From the NCBI GenBank assembly GCA_947501355.1, contig CANMVA010000002.1:310001-374000 (forward strand): a DNA stretch of 64,000 bases. The letters are read 5' to 3'. The notes under the pieces were generated by a model. It made no database searches, was not told where the DNA came from, and worked only from the letters and a program-made list of their open reading frames with translations. This document shows positions 9,420 to 18,896 of the stretch, piece by piece (position 1 is the first letter of the stretch; the number at the start of each line of letters is the position of its first letter). The stretch comes from an uncultured Paracoccaceae bacterium. Its GTDB lineage: Bacteria > Pseudomonadota > Alphaproteobacteria > Rhodobacterales > Rhodobacteraceae. Position numbers and translations under genes: made by a program.

Positions 9420-10463
9420 TCAGCCGGTGCCACAAACCGGGCAATCGGCAGCCTTTTTCAGCCCGATCTTGCGCGTCTCGCCGTAGAGCGCGTCATAAAT
9501 CAGCATCTCACCCCGCAGAGCCGCCCCTGCATCCGTGATCAGCTTGATCGCCTCAACTGCCATCATCGAACCGACCACTCCAGGCAAGGGGCCGATGACG
9601 CCAGCTTCAGCGCAACTTGGGGCCAGACCAGCAGCCGGAGCTTGCGGGAAGATGCACCGATAGCAGGGGCCGGAATGCTGCGGGTCGAAGACGCTTAGCT
9701 GACCTTCCCATTGGCTCAAAGCCCCGGAAATCAGGGGCTTACCCAGCTCTACACAAACCCGATTCACCAGATAACGGGTGTCAAAATTGTCGGACCCGTC
9801 AAGGACGATGTCATAGTCCGCGATCAAATCCTGCGCGATCTCTTCGGTCAAACGGCGGTGATAAGGGCGCACCTCGGCGAAGGGGTTTTGCGCTTCGATC
9901 TTGGATTCGGCACTAAAGACCTTGGGCGTGCCGATATCTGCATCGTTATGGATCACCTGCCGCTGCAGGTTCGAGTTATCCACGGCATCATCGTCAATCA
10001 CGCCGATTGTGCCGACACCTGCCGCGCCCAGATACATCAACGCCGGCGCACCAAGGCCCCCCGCCCCGATCACCAAAACGCGGGCTGTCTTGAGGCGCTT
10101 TTGACCGGGGCCCCCGATCTCTCGCAGGACGATATGGCGGGCGTAACGCTCCAATTCGACGGTGCCGAAGGTGCCGGGCTTGGCAGGAGCAGGGTCGGCG
10201 CTCACCGGATTCGTTCGCGCACGAATCGCCATCAGCCCGCGTCGATAGAGCAGCGCCACACCAACAGCCGCTCCGATCAACAGCCACAATTGCGGGCTAT
10301 ATCCGGTCGCTTCGCGCAAGGGGTGACCATCGGGCAAGGCAACCTGAATGATCATCACGCCAACATAAAGCAAGCCAATCATGATCCACCGCGCCTGATG
10401 CGGCGCGCGCATGAAGTGTCCGATCACCCAGAGCGTGATCGCCATGGTGAAAACGACAATCAT
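9420..10463 (-). CDS. Membrane-anchored MoeB/ThiF/HesA-type adenylyltransferase
   Basis: 347 residues from ATG 10463. The N-terminal 100 residues hold three hydrophobic segments (MIVVFTMAITLWVIGHF, WIMIGLLYVGVMIIQVAL, LWLLIGAAVGVALLY). The E1-like domain follows: ERYARHIVLREIGGPGQ, ATP-binding GAGGLGAP, DNSNLQRQ, and two zinc-binding Cys pairs (CYRC and CPVC). Such enzymes adenylate the C-terminal glycine of MoaD/ThiS-like sulfur carriers for molybdopterin or thiamine synthesis. Classical MoeB is soluble and about 250 residues, so the N-terminal membrane module is an addition. Next to dut, 16 nt downstream. Confidence 0.85.
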   Translation of the reverse strand: MIVVFTMAITLWVIGHFMRAPHQARWIMIGLLYVGVMIIQVALPDGHPLREATGYSPQLWLLIGAAVGVALLYRRGLMAIRARTNPVSADPAPAKPGTFGTVELERYARHIVLREIGGPGQKRLKTARVLVIGAGGLGAPALMYLGAAGVGTIGVIDDDAVDNSNLQRQVIHNDADIGTPKVFSAESKIEAQNPFAEVRPYHRRLTEEIAQDLIADYDIVLDGSDNFDTRYLVNRVCVELGKPLISGALSQWEGQLSVFDPQHSGPCYRCIFPQAPAAGLAPSCAEAGVIGPLPGVVGSMMAVEAIKLITDAGAALRGEMLIYDALYGETRKIGLKKAADCPVCGTG

Positions 10464-10479
10464 AGGACTGAAATCATGG

Positions 10480-10947
10480 TTAATGCGTTCCCGTGGATCC
10501 GAACCCCGATGCGCCGCGCGCTGTCTCTGGCAACGCGTCAGCACTTTCGAATCTAGCTTGCACCACGGGGGCGACCACTATTTGTGCGATGCGCATGCCG
10601 TGGGTGATCGTGAACGGGTCCTGACCGGCATTCATCACGATGACGCCAAGCGGGCCGCGATAGTCGCTGTCGATGGTGCCGGGGCTGTTGGGCAGCGTGA
10701 TCCCATGCTTCAGCGCAAGGCCCGAGCGCGGACGGATTTGCACCTCGAACCCGGAAGGGATCGCAACACGTAGGCCTGTCGGGATCAACAGACGCGCACC
10801 CGGCGCCAGCACATGGCCCGCCTCCCGTGCCTCTGTTCCGAGATTGGCGCGCAGGTCCGCCCCCGCCGCGCCACCCGTTTCGTATGAGGGGAGACCAAGC
10901 GCTCTATCCGCCCCCTCAACCCATTGAAATTGCAAGGTTGGTGTCAT
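10480..10947 (-). CDS. dut: dUTP diphosphatase
   Basis: 155 residues from ATG 10947. All five dUTPase motifs are visible: [40 protein letters not shown] and the C-terminal [10 protein letters not shown]. Hydrolyses dUTP to dUMP, keeping uracil out of DNA and supplying thymidylate synthesis. The start codon overlaps the coaBC stop by 4 nt, the coaBC-dut arrangement common in proteobacteria, so the two are translationally coupled. Confidence 0.97.
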   Translation of the reverse strand: MTPTLQFQWVEGADRALGLPSYETGGAAGADLRANLGTEAREAGHVLAPGARLLIPTGLRVAIPSGFEVQIRPRSGLALKHGITLPNSPGTIDSDYRGPLGVIVMNAGQDPFTITHGMRIAQIVVAPVVQARFESADALPETARGASGFGSTGTH

Positions 10948-12137
10948 TTCAACGTCTCTGCGATGCGCTGTGCCAATCGCTGCGCGACAGCGGTTTTGCT
11001 CATCCGCGGCCAATCTTCTGAGCCATCCGCGTGGATCAATGTGACGTCATTCTCCGCGCCGCCCATGATGCCCGTTTCCGGGGATACATCATTCGCCACA
11101 ATCCAATCACAGCCCTTCCGCTGACGCTTGGAGGTGGCGTTGGCGATCACATCATCGGTCTCGGCGGCAAAGCCGACGACCAGCTTTGGCCGTCCTTTCT
11201 TCATCTTGGACACACCCGCCAGAATGTCTGGGTTCTCTGCAAATTGCAGCGTCGGCAGACCGTCTTTATCCTTCTTGATCTTGCTGTCAGACGCGCTGGT
11301 GACATGCCAATCGGCCACGGCAGCGGCAAAGATCGCGGCCTCGACGGGTAAAGCTGCATCCACCGCGTCTTTCATGTCGCGCGCCGAGCTAACGTTAACG
11401 ATCTGCGCCCCATGTGGCATGGGCGCGCTGGCAGGGCCGGTGATGAACTGCACCTCAGCGCCCAGCGCGACAAGCGCCTCTGCGATCGCTGTGCCTTGCG
11501 CACCAGAGGAGCGGTTCGCGATGTAGCGCACCGGATCAATCGGCTCATGGGTTGGTCCAGACGTGACCAACACGCGGCAGCCTTTCAAAGGCCCGTCCCC
11601 AAGGGCTGCGCTTATTGCGTCAACAATTTCAAGAGGTTCACTCATCCGACCAGGGCCAAACTCTCCACAGGCCATATCACCGTCATTCGGCCCAACGGTC
11701 AGAACACCGTCGCCTTGCAAGGTCGCCAGATTACGTCGGGTCGCGGGATGCTCCCACATGCGGACATTCATCGCAGGCGCAATAAGAACACGCTTGTCCG
11801 TCGCCAATAGCAAGGTGGAGGCCAGATCATTCGCCAGACCAGAGGCCATTTTGGCCATCAGATCAGCCGTAGCCGGGGCGACGACGACCAAATCGGCGGC
11901 ACGCGACAGCTCGATATGGCCCATCTCCGCTTCATCGGTCAGATCGAAGAGGTCACGATAGACCTTCGTGCCCGCAAGGGCAGAGACGGAGAGCGGCGTG
12001 ACAAATTCCTCGGCGGCGCGGGTCAGCACGGGCGTCACCTGAACAGACCGCTCGCGCAACCGGCGGATCAGGTCGAGCGCCTTGAACGCCGCAATCCCGC
12101 CGGAGACGATCAAAAGAACATGTTTTCCAGCCAACAT
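10944..12137 (-). CDS. coaBC: Bifunctional phosphopantothenoylcysteine decarboxylase/synthetase
   Basis: 397 residues. N-terminal flavin-dependent CoaC domain with [19 protein letters not shown] (active-site His) and the PAMNVRMW substrate clamp. C-terminal CoaB domain with [22 protein letters not shown] and, later, [14 protein letters not shown]. Together they convert 4'-phosphopantothenate and cysteine to phosphopantetheine in CoA synthesis. Followed by dut with a 4-nt overlap. Confidence 0.97.
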   Translation of the reverse strand: MLAGKHVLLIVSGGIAAFKALDLIRRLRERSVQVTPVLTRAAEEFVTPLSVSALAGTKVYRDLFDLTDEAEMGHIELSRAADLVVVAPATADLMAKMASGLANDLASTLLLATDKRVLIAPAMNVRMWEHPATRRNLATLQGDGVLTVGPNDGDMACGEFGPGRMSEPLEIVDAISAALGDGPLKGCRVLVTSGPTHEPIDPVRYIANRSSGAQGTAIAEALVALGAEVQFITGPASAPMPHGAQIVNVSSARDMKDAVDAALPVEAAIFAAAVADWHVTSASDSKIKKDKDGLPTLQFAENPDILAGVSKMKKGRPKLVVGFAAETDDVIANATSKRQRKGCDWIVANDVSPETGIMGGAENDVTLIHADGSEDWPRMSKTAVAQRLAQRIAETLK

Positions 12138-12201
12138 CGCCGCGCCTTTCGGTGTCCGAATGCCTAAGCTCTAGGCAAGAGCGGCGCGACTGGCAAGGTT
12201 C

Positions 12202-12990
12202 TCAGCGAAATGCCGCACACGGGTCTTCGCGGGGTGCGGGCTCTGTAACCTCAATGAAATCAAACTGTTCAGCTTGTGGCAGGGCGGCTTCGACAAAGCC
12301 GACGGACCAGATATCGACCTGGGGATCGGCCAATGCGATCTTGGCCGGAATGCCCCAATCCTTGCGGGCATGACCATGGCCCGTGATGACCACAACGGGG
12401 CCGCCCGTGTCACGCAAGGCCTGCAAGGCGGTCTGCGCGAAGGCGGCATCGCGAAGGCGCTGCGCTTCGACCATACCTGCCAACATCTCGGCAGGTAACG
12501 CGTTGCAATGGGCTTCGTCTTGCAGCTGTTTGCGTGTGTCCAGCTGGGCCGCTGGCACCGGATCGGACAGGCCAAATACCGCCGGATCGCCCGGAAAGAT
12601 GGCGGCAGCGCCCGAATCTACGGCCGCACGTACAGTCTCTCGGGGCAAGGCCGCACCATAGATGGCTGCGTCATCCAAAGCCTCGAAGATCGGATAATAC
12701 ATCGCGAAGTCCGGCCACCCGGAGGCATTCCAGCCAAGTGCCGCCTCCAGAGCGGCCTCGTCCGAGCGCATATCGACCGTCGCTTGCGCCGCCTGATCCG
12801 GCGTTAACATCTCGAACACAACAGCGGACGGCAAGATCGTCGTCACGGCTTCCGCCTGTTTGATATGATGGATTGGATTGTCGTGGACCTCGCCGAGAAT
12901 CACAATGTCGACGCGGGGCAGATCCAGTGCGAGGACCGGCGCGGCGGTTAAAAGAACTCCCGCGCCGATCAGATTAGTTAAAGAACTCAA
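12202..12990 (-). CDS. ChaN/haem-binding-uptake (Tiki-like) family protein
   Basis: About 262 residues if translation starts at TTG 12990. No ATG exists near a plausible signal peptide, and the open frame further upstream is antisense-like sequence inside rpoH. From the TTG the protein reads as a signal peptide (LTNLIGAGVLLTAAPVLA) and then VDIVILGEVHDNPIHH, the metal/haem-binding core motif of ChaN-like proteins, with a second motif VVVITGHGHARKDWG near the C-terminus. There is no lipobox Cys, unlike many ChaN lipoproteins. The proposed start lies inside rpoH, 17 nt before its stop codon ends, suggesting coupling. Confidence 0.7.
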   Translation of the reverse strand: MSSLTNLIGAGVLLTAAPVLALDLPRVDIVILGEVHDNPIHHIKQAEAVTTILPSAVVFEMLTPDQAAQATVDMRSDEAALEAALGWNASGWPDFAMYYPIFEALDDAAIYGAALPRETVRAAVDSGAAAIFPGDPAVFGLSDPVPAAQLDTRKQLQDEAHCNALPAEMLAGMVEAQRLRDAAFAQTALQALRDTGGPVVVITGHGHARKDWGIPAKIALADPQVDIWSVGFVEAALPQAEQFDFIEVTEPAPREDPCAAFR

Positions 12991-13852
12991 AGACTTCTTT
13001 CGACTGTGTCTCAAGGCTCTTGCGCATCTTTCCGAAAGCAGCCGCTTCCAGCTGACGCACACGCTCTTTCGACAGACCCAACTCGTTGCCAAGGCTTTCG
13101 AGGGTCCGCGAATCGTCACGCAGTTTGCGCTCCCGCACGATGAACCGCTCGCGTTCGTTCAGACCGGACAGAGCGGTCAGTAGCCACTCGCGCAGTGTGT
13201 CATTGTCATGCGTATCTTCCACGATATCAGAGCTTTGCGGGCCGTCATCCTCAAGCGCGTCAATCCACTCGCGACCTTCATCTTCGGTCGATTGCGTGGC
13301 GTTCAGCGAATAGTCAGAGCCTGCCAAGCGGCCCTCCATCATCTCCACATCATGAAGCGGGACGCCCACTTCGGTCGCGATCATCTGGCGCATCTGGTGC
13401 TTGTCGAGACGTTCGCCAACCGCTGCAGCTTCCCGCTCAAGACGGGCCTGAACGCGGCGCATGTTGAAAAACAGCGACTTTTGCGAGGAGGTGGAGCCAG
13501 TGCGCACCATCGACCAATTGCGCATCACGTAATCCTGGATCGATGCTTTGATCCACCAGACTGCGTAGGTCGAAAACCGCACGCCGCGATCCGGGTCAAA
13601 CTTGTCTGCGGCCTTCATGAGGCCCAGACCCGCTTCCTGGATCAGGTCGTTCATCGGCGCACCGTAGCGTTTGAATTTGGATGCCATGGAAATCGCGAGG
13701 CGCATATAGGCCGTCACTAACCGGTGCAGCGCAGCCTCGTCACGTTCATCGCGCCAGGCATAGGCAAGACGCAATTCGGTCTCGGCGTCCAGAAGTTCAG
13801 CGCGCATCGCGCGGCGGGAAAGGGATTGATCTGAGTAACCATCAAGTGCCAT
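12974..13852 (-). CDS. rpoH: RNA polymerase sigma-32 family factor
   Basis: 292 residues from ATG 13852, the usual RpoH length. Region 2 is intact (YMRLAISMASKFKRYGAPMNDLIQEAGLGLMKAADKFDPDRGVRFSTYAVWWIKASIQDYV read in pieces from residue 49 to 109). The RpoH box is SQKSLFFNMR at residues 123-132, and region 4 is LNERERFIVRERKL... followed by LSKERVRQLE. Rhodobacterales usually carry two RpoH paralogues, and this one resembles the second type (RpoHII, heat and singlet-oxygen stress), which is inference from memory of family sequences. Divergent from cobU. Confidence 0.92.
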   Translation of the reverse strand: MALDGYSDQSLSRRAMRAELLDAETELRLAYAWRDERDEAALHRLVTAYMRLAISMASKFKRYGAPMNDLIQEAGLGLMKAADKFDPDRGVRFSTYAVWWIKASIQDYVMRNWSMVRTGSTSSQKSLFFNMRRVQARLEREAAAVGERLDKHQMRQMIATEVGVPLHDVEMMEGRLAGSDYSLNATQSTEDEGREWIDALEDDGPQSSDIVEDTHDNDTLREWLLTALSGLNERERFIVRERKLRDDSRTLESLGNELGLSKERVRQLEAAAFGKMRKSLETQSKEVFEFFN

Positions 13853-13947
13853 GAGTTGACCCCCCGGTAAATGGCAGCCACGTTTTGTGGCCTTTGTAAG
13901 GGTTACGGTGCGACAAAGTGGTTGGATCACAACAAGACGGAAAAAAA

Positions 13948-14469
13948 ATGCTGCCCCCCTTGTCATTGGTCATCGGCGGCGCGGCGAGCGGGAAGTCCGC
14001 TTTTGCGGAAAGCCTTGTTGTGGCCGATGGCGGCGCGCGTGGATATCTGGCCACGGCGCAGGTCTGGGACGCCGAAATGGATGCCAAGGTGTCGCGTCAC
14101 AAGAAAATGCGCGGAGACGGATGGCTGACCGTGGAAGAGCCGCTCGATATCGCGACGGCATTAACGAAGATGACCAGGACAGAAACCATCTTGCTGGATT
14201 GCGCGACGCTTTGGTTAACGAACCAGTTGCTGGCAGAAGCGCCGTTGGAACAGGCATCCGACGCGCTGGTTGAGACACTCGTCGCCGCGCCGCAACGAAT
14301 CGTCGTGGTTAGCAATGAGGTCGGTCAGGGGATCGTGCCTGACAACGCCATGTCGCGCGCATTTCGCGAGGCGCAGGGGCGTTTGAACCAAAAGATCGCC
14401 GCGCGGGCGGATCTGGCCGTCGCAGTAATGGCCGGGCTTCCAATGGTGCTCAAAGGCCACCTTCCATGA
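13948..14469 (+). CDS. cobU: Adenosylcobinamide kinase / adenosylcobinamide-phosphate guanylyltransferase
   Basis: 173 residues from ATG 13948, which has a GGA-containing ribosome-binding site; an upstream in-frame GTG at 13918 is less likely. P-loop GGAASGKSAFAE near the N-terminus, the conserved ATAQVWDAEMDAKVSRHK segment that carries the guanylylated His, and SNEVGQGIVPDN. It phosphorylates and then GMP-activates adenosylcobinamide in late cobalamin assembly. The organism also encodes a B12-dependent ethylmalonyl-CoA mutase in this window, so B12 supply matters here. Overlaps the next gene by 4 nt. Confidence 0.95.
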   Translation: MLPPLSLVIGGAASGKSAFAESLVVADGGARGYLATAQVWDAEMDAKVSRHKKMRGDGWLTVEEPLDIATALTKMTRTETILLDCATLWLTNQLLAEAPLEQASDALVETLVAAPQRIVVVSNEVGQGIVPDNAMSRAFREAQGRLNQKIAARADLAVAVMAGLPMVLKGHLP

Positions 14470-15032
14470 GCCGTTTCTGGATGGTCCGCCATGGCCCAAC
14501 ACATGCCAAAACCATGGTTGGCTGGTCCGACCTTCCCGCCGATCTGAGCGACACTGCTGCGCTGGCTCGGTTGCGAGACTACTTGCCAGAAGGTCCCGTG
14601 ATCTCCTCCGATCTGATCCGCGCGTCCGCCACCGCAGATGCCATTCAAAACAAGCGCCCCCGTCTGCCCCACGCCGCCGATCTGCGAGAGATCAATTTCG
14701 GCGCATGGGAGCAGCGCAGCTTCGCTGATGTCGAGGCGGAAAGCCCTGATCTAATCCGCGACTATTGGGAGCAACCCGGCGACGTCCGCCCGCCCGGCGG
14801 CGAAAGCTGGAATGATGTGCAGACCCGCGTGGATGCGGTGATTGACGGGCTGGTCGGCACCGCCCCCGATATCATTGTCGTCTGTCATTTCGGGGTCATC
14901 CTGACACAGGTCCAGCGCGCCCTCGGCATCAGCGCCTATGACACGTTTGCCAACAAGATCGATAACCTCTCCGTCACCGATCTGAGCTTTGACAACAGCT
15001 GGCATATCGGCGCGATCAATCACTGTCCTTGA
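14466..15032 (+). CDS. Histidine phosphatase family protein (CobC-like)
   Basis: 188 residues. The phosphohistidine motif VRHGPTH is at the N-terminus, the acid residue in EINFGAWEQRSF in the middle and the second catalytic His in VVCHFGVILTQ. Translational coupling to cobU (ATGA overlap) suggests alpha-ribazole-5'-phosphate phosphatase, the CobC step of cobalamin assembly. The family is broad, however, and sequence alone does not fix the substrate. Confidence 0.8.
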   Translation: MSRFWMVRHGPTHAKTMVGWSDLPADLSDTAALARLRDYLPEGPVISSDLIRASATADAIQNKRPRLPHAADLREINFGAWEQRSFADVEAESPDLIRDYWEQPGDVRPPGGESWNDVQTRVDAVIDGLVGTAPDIIVVCHFGVILTQVQRALGISAYDTFANKIDNLSVTDLSFDNSWHIGAINHCP

Positions 15033-15092
15033 TACAAAATCCAACAATTTCAGGCTTTTCAAGGCGCATCTGCGGCGATTAACCTTCATTCC

Positions 15093-15965
15093 ATGACATA
15101 TGATCTCTATATCGGCGACCGCAGTTTTTCCTCTTGGTCGCTCCGCGGCTGGCTGATGCTCAAGGCGTTTGACCTGCCCCATTGCACCCATCTCGTCGGG
15201 CTTTACGCGGGCACAATGGCCGATGATCTGGCTGATCTTTCTCCGGCCCGGCTGGTCCCGGTCTTGAGGACACCAGAGGGCGATGTCAGCCAGGACACGC
15301 TCGCAATGGCCGAGACGCTGCACGAGCGTCACCCCGATGCAGGACTTTGGCCGAAAGACCAATCCGCCCGCGTTCTGGCGCGCTGGCTTGCAGCTGAAAT
15401 GCACTCTGGTTTTGGAGCTTTGCGGGATGCATGTCCGATGAATTTGCGCGCAAGCTGGGTGGATTTTCCTGTAAGCGACGCCGTGAAAGCCGACCTAATG
15501 CGCATTGAAACGCTCTGGTCCGAAGCGCGCTCCAAATTCGGATCGGGCGGGCCATGGCTGTTTGGTCAATACTCTTTGGCAGATGTGTTCTACGCCCCGG
15601 TCGCCGCCCGGATCGCTGGCTATGGTCTGCCGGTCGGTGCCGCCGCCCAAAGCTATGTCGAAACACATCTGGCAGACCCGCTTTTTCGGCAATGGCGCGC
15701 GATGGGAGCTACGGTCAGCTATGATCCGATGCCTTATACGCAACCGCTTGAAACGCGGCCCTGGCCGGGATCTGAACCGATCTCTGCCTACGCCGTTGAG
15801 ACTGGACCATCTGTCAACGCCGACTGTCCCTATTCCGGCGATCCGGTCACGCATTTCATGCAAGCCGGCGGCGAAATCTACGGCTTCTGCAACGCGTTCT
15901 GCCGCGACAAAACGGTTCATGATCCGGAAGCATGGCCTGCTTTCATGGCCATTTACCAATCGTAA
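15093..15965 (+). CDS. Glutathione S-transferase with C-terminal YHS-like cysteine tail
   Basis: 290 residues. The N-terminal thioredoxin-fold GST domain (DRSFSSWSLRGWLMLKAF) carries a catalytic-type Ser, with LVPVLRTPEG and then the Asp/Ser SNAIL-type segment. An all-helical C-terminal GST domain follows. After residue 240 there is an extra stretch with C245, C266 and C270 in a CPYSGDPVTHF ... YGFCNAFCRDKTV ... DPEAW pattern resembling a YHS/TRASH metal-binding module. Plain GSTs are 200-230 residues. The tail may bind a metal or a [2Fe-2S]-type centre, which is inference. Confidence 0.8.
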   Translation: MTYDLYIGDRSFSSWSLRGWLMLKAFDLPHCTHLVGLYAGTMADDLADLSPARLVPVLRTPEGDVSQDTLAMAETLHERHPDAGLWPKDQSARVLARWLAAEMHSGFGALRDACPMNLRASWVDFPVSDAVKADLMRIETLWSEARSKFGSGGPWLFGQYSLADVFYAPVAARIAGYGLPVGAAAQSYVETHLADPLFRQWRAMGATVSYDPMPYTQPLETRPWPGSEPISAYAVETGPSVNADCPYSGDPVTHFMQAGGEIYGFCNAFCRDKTVHDPEAWPAFMAIYQS

Positions 15966-16011
15966 ACACCTTCTGCGTTAACCATCCCTAATAGCGGTTA
16001 ACGGAGATGAC

Positions 16012-17526
16012 ATGGTCGCCCACGCCTACACGGTCGCCTTTGAGGGCGTTGAAGCTCGCATGGTCGAGGTGCAATGCGCCGTGACCGCCGGCCTGCCCGC
16101 CTTTTCAATCGTCGGCTTGCCCGACAAGGCGGTCTCTGAGGCGCGCGAACGGGTGCGCGCGGCGATGACGGCGATGTCGATCGCGCTTCCCTCCAAACGG
16201 ATCACTGTGAATCTGTCGCCCGCCGACCTGCCAAAGGAAGGCTCACATTTCGATTTGCCCATCGCGATGGCGCTTCTGGCCGCGTTGGAAATCATTCCCA
16301 GTGAAGACGTTGAAGGCTGCGTCGCCTTGGGTGAACTGGCCCTTGACGGTGTCTTGGTCCCGGTGATCGGAGCGCTGCCCGCCGCGATGGCCGCAGCCGA
16401 ACAGGAGCGTGGTTTGCTGTGCCCGAAAGCCTGCGGATCAGAGGCTGCGTGGGTCGGCGCGACAAAAGTCACCGCCGCGCATACCTTGCTGGATGTCGTG
16501 CGCCACTTCACAGGCGAGCGCGTGATCGACGCGTCCGAGCCCGGTGAAGTGGCCTTAACCGGTTCGGGCAAGGACCTGCGCGACGTCAAAGGTCAGGAGC
16601 GCGCCAAACGCGCGTTGGAGATTGCCGCCGCCGGACGGCATCACCTTTTCATGGTCGGAACGCCAGGTTCGGGAAAATCGATGCTGGCCGCACGTGTGCC
16701 GGGCATTCTGCCCCCTCTTGCCCCGGTGGAGGCGCTGGAAACCTCGATGATCCATTCGCTTTCAGGGCTGCTTGATGAAGGTGGCATCTCCCGCGCGCGA
16801 CCCTTTCGGGAGCCCCATCACACGGCGTCCATGGCCGCGATCGTCGGCGGCGGGCGGGGCGCAAAGCCCGGAGAGATCTCGCTGGCCCATAATGGCGTGC
16901 TCTTCATGGACGAGTTTCCCGAATTTCCACGCGCCGTTCTTGAAACCCTCCGCCAGCCCATTGAGACCGGCGAGGTCATGGTCGCCCGCGCAAATGCCCA
17001 TATCCGCTATCCGTGCCAATTCATGCTGATCGCTGCGGCAAACCCCTGCAAATGCGGCTATCTGAGCGATCCGGCCCGCGCCTGCGCCCGCGTTCCGCAA
17101 TGCGGGGAGGATTATCTGGGCCGCATCTCAGGGCCGTTGATGGACAGGTTTGATCTGCGCGTCGAGGTGCCCCCGGTTGGCTATCAGGACCTTGATTTGC
17201 CGCCCTCGGGCGACACATCCGCCGAGGTTGCCGGACGCGTCGCAGCCGCCCGTGCGGTTCAAACAGCGCGGTTCGAGGGCACACCGAACGCCCGTGTAAA
17301 CGCGGATGCGGAAGGGCCATTGCTGGATGACATCGCAACGCCGGATGCTGAAGGGCGGGCTTTTCTGAACAAGGTGGCCGAGCGTTTTGGCCTGTCTGCA
17401 CGCGGGTATCACCGTGTGCTCAGGGTCGCGCGCACCATCGCGGATCTGGACGGCGTCGCGGATGTCAGGCACCCTCATATCGCCGAAGCCGTCAGCTACA
17501 GGCTTGTCATGGCGAGAGAGAGTTAG
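16012..17526 (+). CDS. comM: YifB/ComM family Mg chelatase-like AAA+ ATPase
   Basis: 504 residues: an N-terminal Lon-protease-like substrate fold (about 1-170), an AAA+ module with Walker [11 protein letters not shown] and Walker [11 protein letters not shown], a zinc-ribbon-like Cys set (NPCKCGY ... [11 protein letters not shown]), and a C-terminal Mg-chelatase-type domain. ComM is a hexameric branch-migration helicase that aids integration of transforming DNA, and Rhodobacterales also use it in gene-transfer-agent uptake. The leader contains a GTTAACCAT half-site (15977-15985) that resembles half a CtrA box. Convergent 4-nt overlap with gshB. Confidence 0.9.
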   Translation: MVAHAYTVAFEGVEARMVEVQCAVTAGLPAFSIVGLPDKAVSEARERVRAAMTAMSIALPSKRITVNLSPADLPKEGSHFDLPIAMALLAALEIIPSEDVEGCVALGELALDGVLVPVIGALPAAMAAAEQERGLLCPKACGSEAAWVGATKVTAAHTLLDVVRHFTGERVIDASEPGEVALTGSGKDLRDVKGQERAKRALEIAAAGRHHLFMVGTPGSGKSMLAARVPGILPPLAPVEALETSMIHSLSGLLDEGGISRARPFREPHHTASMAAIVGGGRGAKPGEISLAHNGVLFMDEFPEFPRAVLETLRQPIETGEVMVARANAHIRYPCQFMLIAAANPCKCGYLSDPARACARVPQCGEDYLGRISGPLMDRFDLRVEVPPVGYQDLDLPPSGDTSAEVAGRVAAARAVQTARFEGTPNARVNADAEGPLLDDIATPDAEGRAFLNKVAERFGLSARGYHRVLRVARTIADLDGVADVRHPHIAEAVSYRLVMARES

Positions 17527-18470
17527 ACTTTACCTTCAATGGCTTGCCAGATTTTCTCGGCTACGTTGATGCCATCGAAACGTTCAAGCTCCTGGATGCC
17601 GGTGGGGGAGGTCACGTTGATCTCGGTCAGATAATCCCCGATCACGTCGATCCCGACAAAGACCTGCCCATGGTCACGCAACGTAGGGCCGATGGCCTCA
17701 CAAATCTCATGCTCGCGCGCGGTCAGGCCGACCTTTTCCGGCTTGCCGCCCACATGCATGTTCGAGCGCGTCTCTCCTGCAGCAGGCACACGGTTGATCG
17801 CCCCCACAGGCGCGCCATCAACAAGGATGATGCGTTTGTCGCCCTTGGAGACATCGGGCAGGAACTTCTGAGCAATGAGCGGCTCGCGGTTGATACCGGT
17901 GAAAAGCTCATGGAGCGAAGCAAGGTTGCGATCTTCGGGGCCAAGGCGGAAGACGCCTGCGCCGCCATTGCCGTAAAGCGGCTTGAGAATCATGTCGCCA
18001 TGCTCGGCCTTGAACGCTTTGAGCGTTTCCAGATCACGGGCAATGGTCGTGGGCGGGGTCAGGTCCGGGAAATCGAGGACGAGCAGTTTTTCAGGGTAAT
18101 TGCGCACCCAAAACGGGTCATTCACAACGAGTGTGTCCAGATGGACGCGATCCAGAAGGTGGGTCGTCGTGATGTAGGACATATCAAACGGCGGGTCCTG
18201 GCGCAGCCAGACCACGTCGAAGTCAGCCAGATCGACTGTGCGTTCAGCGCCTAGGGCGACATGATCGCCTTGCACACGTTGCACAGTAAAATCATGCCCT
18301 CGCGCTGTGATCTTACCCGCCTCGTAGGCCAGCTTGTCGGGTGCGTAGTAAAGCAAGCTATGACCACGTGCCTGTGCTTCTTCGGCCAGGCGAAAGGAAC
18401 TGTCAGCGTTGATATCGACCCGGTCAATCGGGTCCATCTGGAAGGCGACTTTAAGGGGTTTGACGGACAT
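17523..18470 (-). CDS. gshB: Glutathione synthase
   Basis: 315 residues with the ATP-grasp fold: [26 protein letters not shown] (ATP-binding), [20 protein letters not shown] and the C-terminal [12 protein letters not shown]. Joins gamma-glutamylcysteine and glycine. Starts at ATG 18470. The upstream neighbours on the same strand are yraN and rsmI, an order (rsmI-yraN-gshB) often seen in alphaproteobacteria. Confidence 0.96.
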   Translation of the reverse strand: MSVKPLKVAFQMDPIDRVDINADSSFRLAEEAQARGHSLLYYAPDKLAYEAGKITARGHDFTVQRVQGDHVALGAERTVDLADFDVVWLRQDPPFDMSYITTTHLLDRVHLDTLVVNDPFWVRNYPEKLLVLDFPDLTPPTTIARDLETLKAFKAEHGDMILKPLYGNGGAGVFRLGPEDRNLASLHELFTGINREPLIAQKFLPDVSKGDKRIILVDGAPVGAINRVPAAGETRSNMHVGGKPEKVGLTAREHEICEAIGPTLRDHGQVFVGIDVIGDYLTEINVTSPTGIQELERFDGINVAEKIWQAIEGKV

Positions 18471-18533
18471 CGAGCGTCCCTCCGTTGCAGCGGTGCCTTT
18501 ACATGGCCCAGCGCTGCGACAGGTGCAATGGGC

Positions 18534-18896
18534 TCAGAACTGACCGAAAGCGTTTTCGAGGATTTCGACCGCGCCGCTGTCATCGACAAGGGCGACATCA
18601 AACCGGGCATCTGTGTCTTGGCCGTTAGGTTGCGTTCCCAGAAATTGTGCTGCAGAGGCCATGATACGCCCAATCTGACGGGCCGAGACACGGGCCGCCG
18701 CAGCCGCAAAATCACGCGCCTTCTTCACCTCGACGAAAATCACACCACCGTTTTCCGGGTCCCGCAGGATCAGGTCAATTTCGCCGCCCGCGCCACGCCA
18801 GCGTTCTGCCAAAGCCGCACATCCTGCAGCGCCATACTGCCGCGCCACAGCTTCTTCGGCGGCAACGCCGTTGTGATAGGAGATGGCCCCGCTCAT
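18534..18896 (-). CDS. yraN: YraN family (UPF0102) endonuclease-like protein
   Basis: 120 residues, the usual family size. The nuclease-fold core GGEIDLILRD ... IFVEVKKAR shows the Asp, Glu and Lys arrangement of Holliday-junction-resolvase-like proteins. The function of the family is not established. The start overlaps the rsmI stop by 4 nt, the conserved rsmI-yraN pairing. Confidence 0.9.
   Translation of the reverse strand: MSGAISYHNGVAAEEAVARQYGAAGCAALAERWRGAGGEIDLILRDPENGGVIFVEVKKARDFAAAAARVSARQIGRIMASAAQFLGTQPNGQDTDARFDVALVDDSGAVEILENAFGQF

Noticed and set aside
13853-13947. Possible cobalamin riboswitch before cobU.
   Set aside because: The divergent gap is only 95 nt and lacks a B12-box-like sequence; it is too short for the known riboswitch.
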